Assembly: GCF_000150275.1 (NCBI RefSeq)
Contig: NW_002060945.1
Location: 8,143,650-8,207,649, forward strand
Direction: 5' to 3'
DNA length: 64,000 bases
DNA from: Trichoplax adhaerens
Lineage: Eukaryota > Placozoa > Uniplacotomia > Trichoplacea > Trichoplacidae
A program made the translations under genes and the position numbers. Shown here in pieces: positions 61,288 through 64,000 of this stretch (its first letter is position 1; the number at the start of each line of letters is the position of its first letter). The notes under the pieces were generated by a model that saw only the letters and a program-made list of their open reading frames with translations, did not search any database and was not told the DNA's origin.

Positions 61288-62556
61288 AACTGAGCTCTAA
61301 TCATTTTCTACGTTTAGTATAAGATTACATCTCACAATCAATATCAGGACTCAGTATAGGCAAAATTGGTAAACAACATTATAGTGGCAAAGCACTATAA
61401 CATCCACTCATCCAGTTCAGATAAATAAAATTTCTTCTATGATTCTACTTATTTGGACGCATATAGTATTAACTATGATCGATCAATAGACAGGCGATAA
61501 CTTTATTCAATTGTAGTGATATATATCATTCAATAATATTGCCATCAATAATTCTATCTGACTTAATAGTAATTGTATGCTACTATGGTGCAATAATAAT
61601 CTATGTACTGTATTTGCAGAACTCTTCGCTAGGTTAAGAAGAACGTTAGTATTATCATCCCTCATAGAAGACATCGTAAGTGTTTAAATAAAGTAGTTCG
61701 ATCTAATAACTGAGGATTCTATCTGTGTGTTTCATTGATCTGTGACCGTAGATAGTCGGAGTACCTTACAACTCCTGTCAGGCATTAACTTATCAGACAC
61801 AAGATTGTAACAACCCTATATATTTTACTTTCACTGTATTTTCTAACACAAAACTACTATAATAAGCTGAGATCTTTACATTTGACATGCACTGGTGCTC
61901 TAATGTTTCAAAAGATTGAGAGATGGTTACAATAGCAAGAAATTACATTAAATTAATAGAAAAAATAAAGGAATAAATAAATATACAGTTTTTATTGCAG
62001 TTGGTACTTGTAGAAACTTTATGTTAGAGTGTTTCTTAGATACAATCAAATTAGAGCCTATATAGAATTATGTACAATAGATTACTAAATATAAATCATG
62101 TATATATGAAATTATTATCCATTATAGTACAAGTTAAATTGTACTATTAATTAAATATGTAATAGACTAAATAGTACGGCACAATGAGTTGATTAATTTT
62201 TCAGATGTTTTGATGATAATTTATATGGAAATTATTACTATGTGTCATAGCAATTTTTGCATGGACAGTTACGGCACATTTTATATATATATGTTACGGC
62301 TATATATCAAAAATTCAGTTCGCATTCTACATGTTGGTATAAAGTACTCCATTTATGCGCTAGCTTAAGTCACATTTTTTATATCTCAAACAAATGTAAA
62401 CATGCTGGTTTATTGAGATATATACTATATGTTCTTCTATTTTTATAGATATTCGAGAAATATATAATACATATTGTTCTATTTACTAGTAGAGCCCACG
62501 CTCCTTAAAATTCGCTTACTGAATTCACTTGTACATTTTTCTTTAGAATATTAAAT

Positions 62557-62774
62557 TGTTATCATTGAGATTAAGACCTAGATTTGTGTATCAAAAGTAA
62601 TAAGTTTTTGTTCTGCTTCTACTTCTTAAACTTAGCTTCTGTATCTGCACGATTGGTATTGCAAGATGTCCTCTACCCTTAATGATGTACCGCTATAAAA
62701 CATTATCGTCTTGTCTCTAGCGATAATAAAGTCCAGCTAAGTGCCTAAGCTCTTATGAATTCGTCTGTGTAACA
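62557..62774 (+). mobile_element. LTR-like segment
   Basis: TGTTATCATTG at the left and CTGTGTAACA at the right give TGTTA...TAACA termini about 218 bp apart. A CTATAAAACATT box (about 62692) and GATAATAAAGTC lie inside. No target-site duplication was seen (TAAAT versus GCGAA), so this may be coincidence or an old truncated LTR. Confidence 0.3.
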
Positions 62775-63427
62775 GCGAAGTCTACTACGAAAATTATAGT
62801 AGTTACTATAGAATATGTTGTATGTAGTGGCTATACTATATTCTAGAAATGTAATACATTTGTCTCGTTCTACTTAATAACCTTAATTGAAGCACTATGA
62901 CTTTAGCAACATGAATTATTGTTACGTTAGTCGTTAAATCGTTTACTAGTTGAACATTAACGCATTTTACAGGTAATCACTTTCGAATTACGATATACCT
63001 TACTTTATTTAAAGAAATTAATCATACATTAATAGAGTTTATTTAATTTAATGCGAAAATAGCAGGACTTCACAAGTAACGAAAATAAAATGAAAATTGT
63101 CTTCTTCGCTAGCGGTTGAAATATGGTGCACTTATAAGGGAAATGAAAGACTTTAATTGAACTTTTTAGATGAAACTTTTTGTATTACAATATTAACTAG
63201 AACACCTATATCGTTGTATTGCAATATTGATATGTGTATATCTAATTTTAGAATACCACCGTATTGACTGGAGTAACGTATTGTAAAAAAATAATAGCAA
63301 TCTTTCCATAGATTACGATATTTTCAAGGATGCTTTGCTTCGGTACTTTATATCAACAGCTTATTGAACCAGAAACGGTGGTAAAATGAATCCTATGCAG
63401 CTGTGGATAAATCAAAATAAATAAGTA

Positions 63428-64000
63428 TTATATTCCGCAGTCGTAACTATTGAGAACATCATTAATGTTTTTCCTGAGTTTATTAATAATGCTAATTTTA
63501 TCTAAGGCGATATCCCTTGCCATAGAATAATCTTTTTGATTAACTTGATTAATGAGAGTTTCATTTGCCTCTACTTGCCGAATCATCTGCCTTCGCATAT
63601 TCTCGATAGATTCTTTAACTGGATTGGTATAATTTAGTGCAACTTGTCTCGCTTTATTTTTTTGGGCCAATTCCGAAAGAATTTTAGGTGAAATTTTTTC
63701 TAATACATGCAGAATCCTTTTTGTTTGTCTATTGATTTTACTTGCAGACCAGATTGCAGTAACCACAGCAGCCGCAACAATGATAGTAATAATAATTCCT
63801 ATACCAGCTGTTGCTCCACCAATTACTCCTCCGACAACAGCAGCACCAACTCCATCTGCAATAGTAAGGCCGACAGTAGCACCTACAGCACTACCACTAA
63901 GTGTTCCAGTAACAACTCCCAGACCGGCAAGTAGACTTCGACGTAATCCTTTTCCTTTAGACGGAATACCATCCGCGTATGAGCTGTTTTCTATAAGTGA
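63428..64000 (-). CDS. Glycine-zipper membrane protein, 3' part, runs off right edge
   Basis: Open on the minus strand from the window edge to the TAA at 63428-63430, at least 190 residues with no ATG in the visible part. After a basic stretch (SKGKGLRR, visible residues 14-21) comes about 60 residues of Gly/Ala/Val/Ile-rich sequence (LLAGLGVVTGTLSGSAVGA, VGGVIGGATAGIGIIITII), a glycine-zipper pattern typical of segments that pack or insert in membranes as helical hairpins. The last 105 residues are charged and helical with few breaks (ENMRRQMIRQVEANETLINQ), possibly coiled coil, ending NDVLNSYDCGI. I do not recognise the family. The start or upstream exons are outside the window; an acceptor-like TTATAG sits near the edge, so this may be a terminal exon. 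Confidence 0.6.
   Translation of the reverse strand, partial: SLIENSSYADGIPSKGKGLRRSLLAGLGVVTGTLSGSAVGATVGLTIADGVGAAVVGGVIGGATAGIGIIITIIVAAAVVTAIWSASKINRQTKRILHVLEKISPKILSELAQKNKARQVALNYTNPVKESIENMRRQMIRQVEANETLINQVNQKDYSMARDIALDKISIINKLRKNINDVLNSYDCGI

Larger units (their letters stand above)
58469..63427. other. Gene-poor stretch between apicortin and right-edge gene
   Basis: About 5 kb. It contains two LTR-like segments (61067-61287, minus; 62557-62774, plus) and a small open frame at 59864-59980 (minus). Other open frames are short, lack splice context and show no family resemblance. Confidence 0.45.

Overview
This is an AT-rich, intron-dense eukaryotic window. It is best explained as a placozoan (Trichoplax/Hoilungia-type) nuclear genome. 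Introns are mostly 90-500 bp, phases are strictly conserved between paralogues, and splice sites are GT-AG with one GC-AG. The strongest lineage clue is a two-exon gene at 57447-58468 (minus). Its product joins a partial p25-alpha/TPPP motif to a doublecortin (DCX) domain, the apicortin architecture, which among animals is known from Trichoplax.

Layout: (1) 1137-3449 (+), the 3' six exons of a secreted astacin metalloprotease with a C-terminal LamG-like domain; its 5' exons were not found. (2) 5694-8577 (+), a decayed relic (copy A) of an ABCC transporter gene. (3) 10709-19182 (+), copy B, and (4) 22180-30913 (+), copy C: two intact 24-exon ABCC4/MRP4-like genes in tandem. (5) 32242-42712 (-), copy D, intact, tail-to-tail with C. 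(6) 45599-54303 (+), copy E, intact, head-to-head with D. (7) 57447-58468 (-), the apicortin-like gene. (8) 63428-64000 (-), the 3' end of a glycine-zipper membrane protein that runs off the right edge.

I rebuilt the four intact ABCC genes exon by exon. They give uninterrupted proteins of about 1321, 1320, 1317 and 1323 residues, the size of human ABCC4, and most exons have identical lengths across all four. Each encodes TMD1-NBD1-TMD2-NBD2 with no TMD0. NBD1 has the degenerate DDPLSAVD Walker B, while NBD2 has a canonical catalytic DEATANVD and a SVGQ/SIGQ signature. By family these are plasma-membrane organic-anion exporters; the substrates cannot be read from sequence.

The spacers are informative. 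A roughly 640-bp solo LTR with a GTGTG target duplication lies between C and D. An array of about twelve 201-220 bp satellite units fills most of the divergent D/E promoter region and carries a CRE-like motif in most units. A 523-bp tandem duplication and palindromic CAGTA repeats lie between B and C. Copies B and C also share a nearly identical tract of about 525 bp that crosses an intron, which looks like recent gene conversion. The rest (1-1136, 3450-5693, 8578-10708, 54304-57446, 58469-63427) holds no gene I can support, apart from weak candidates noted below.
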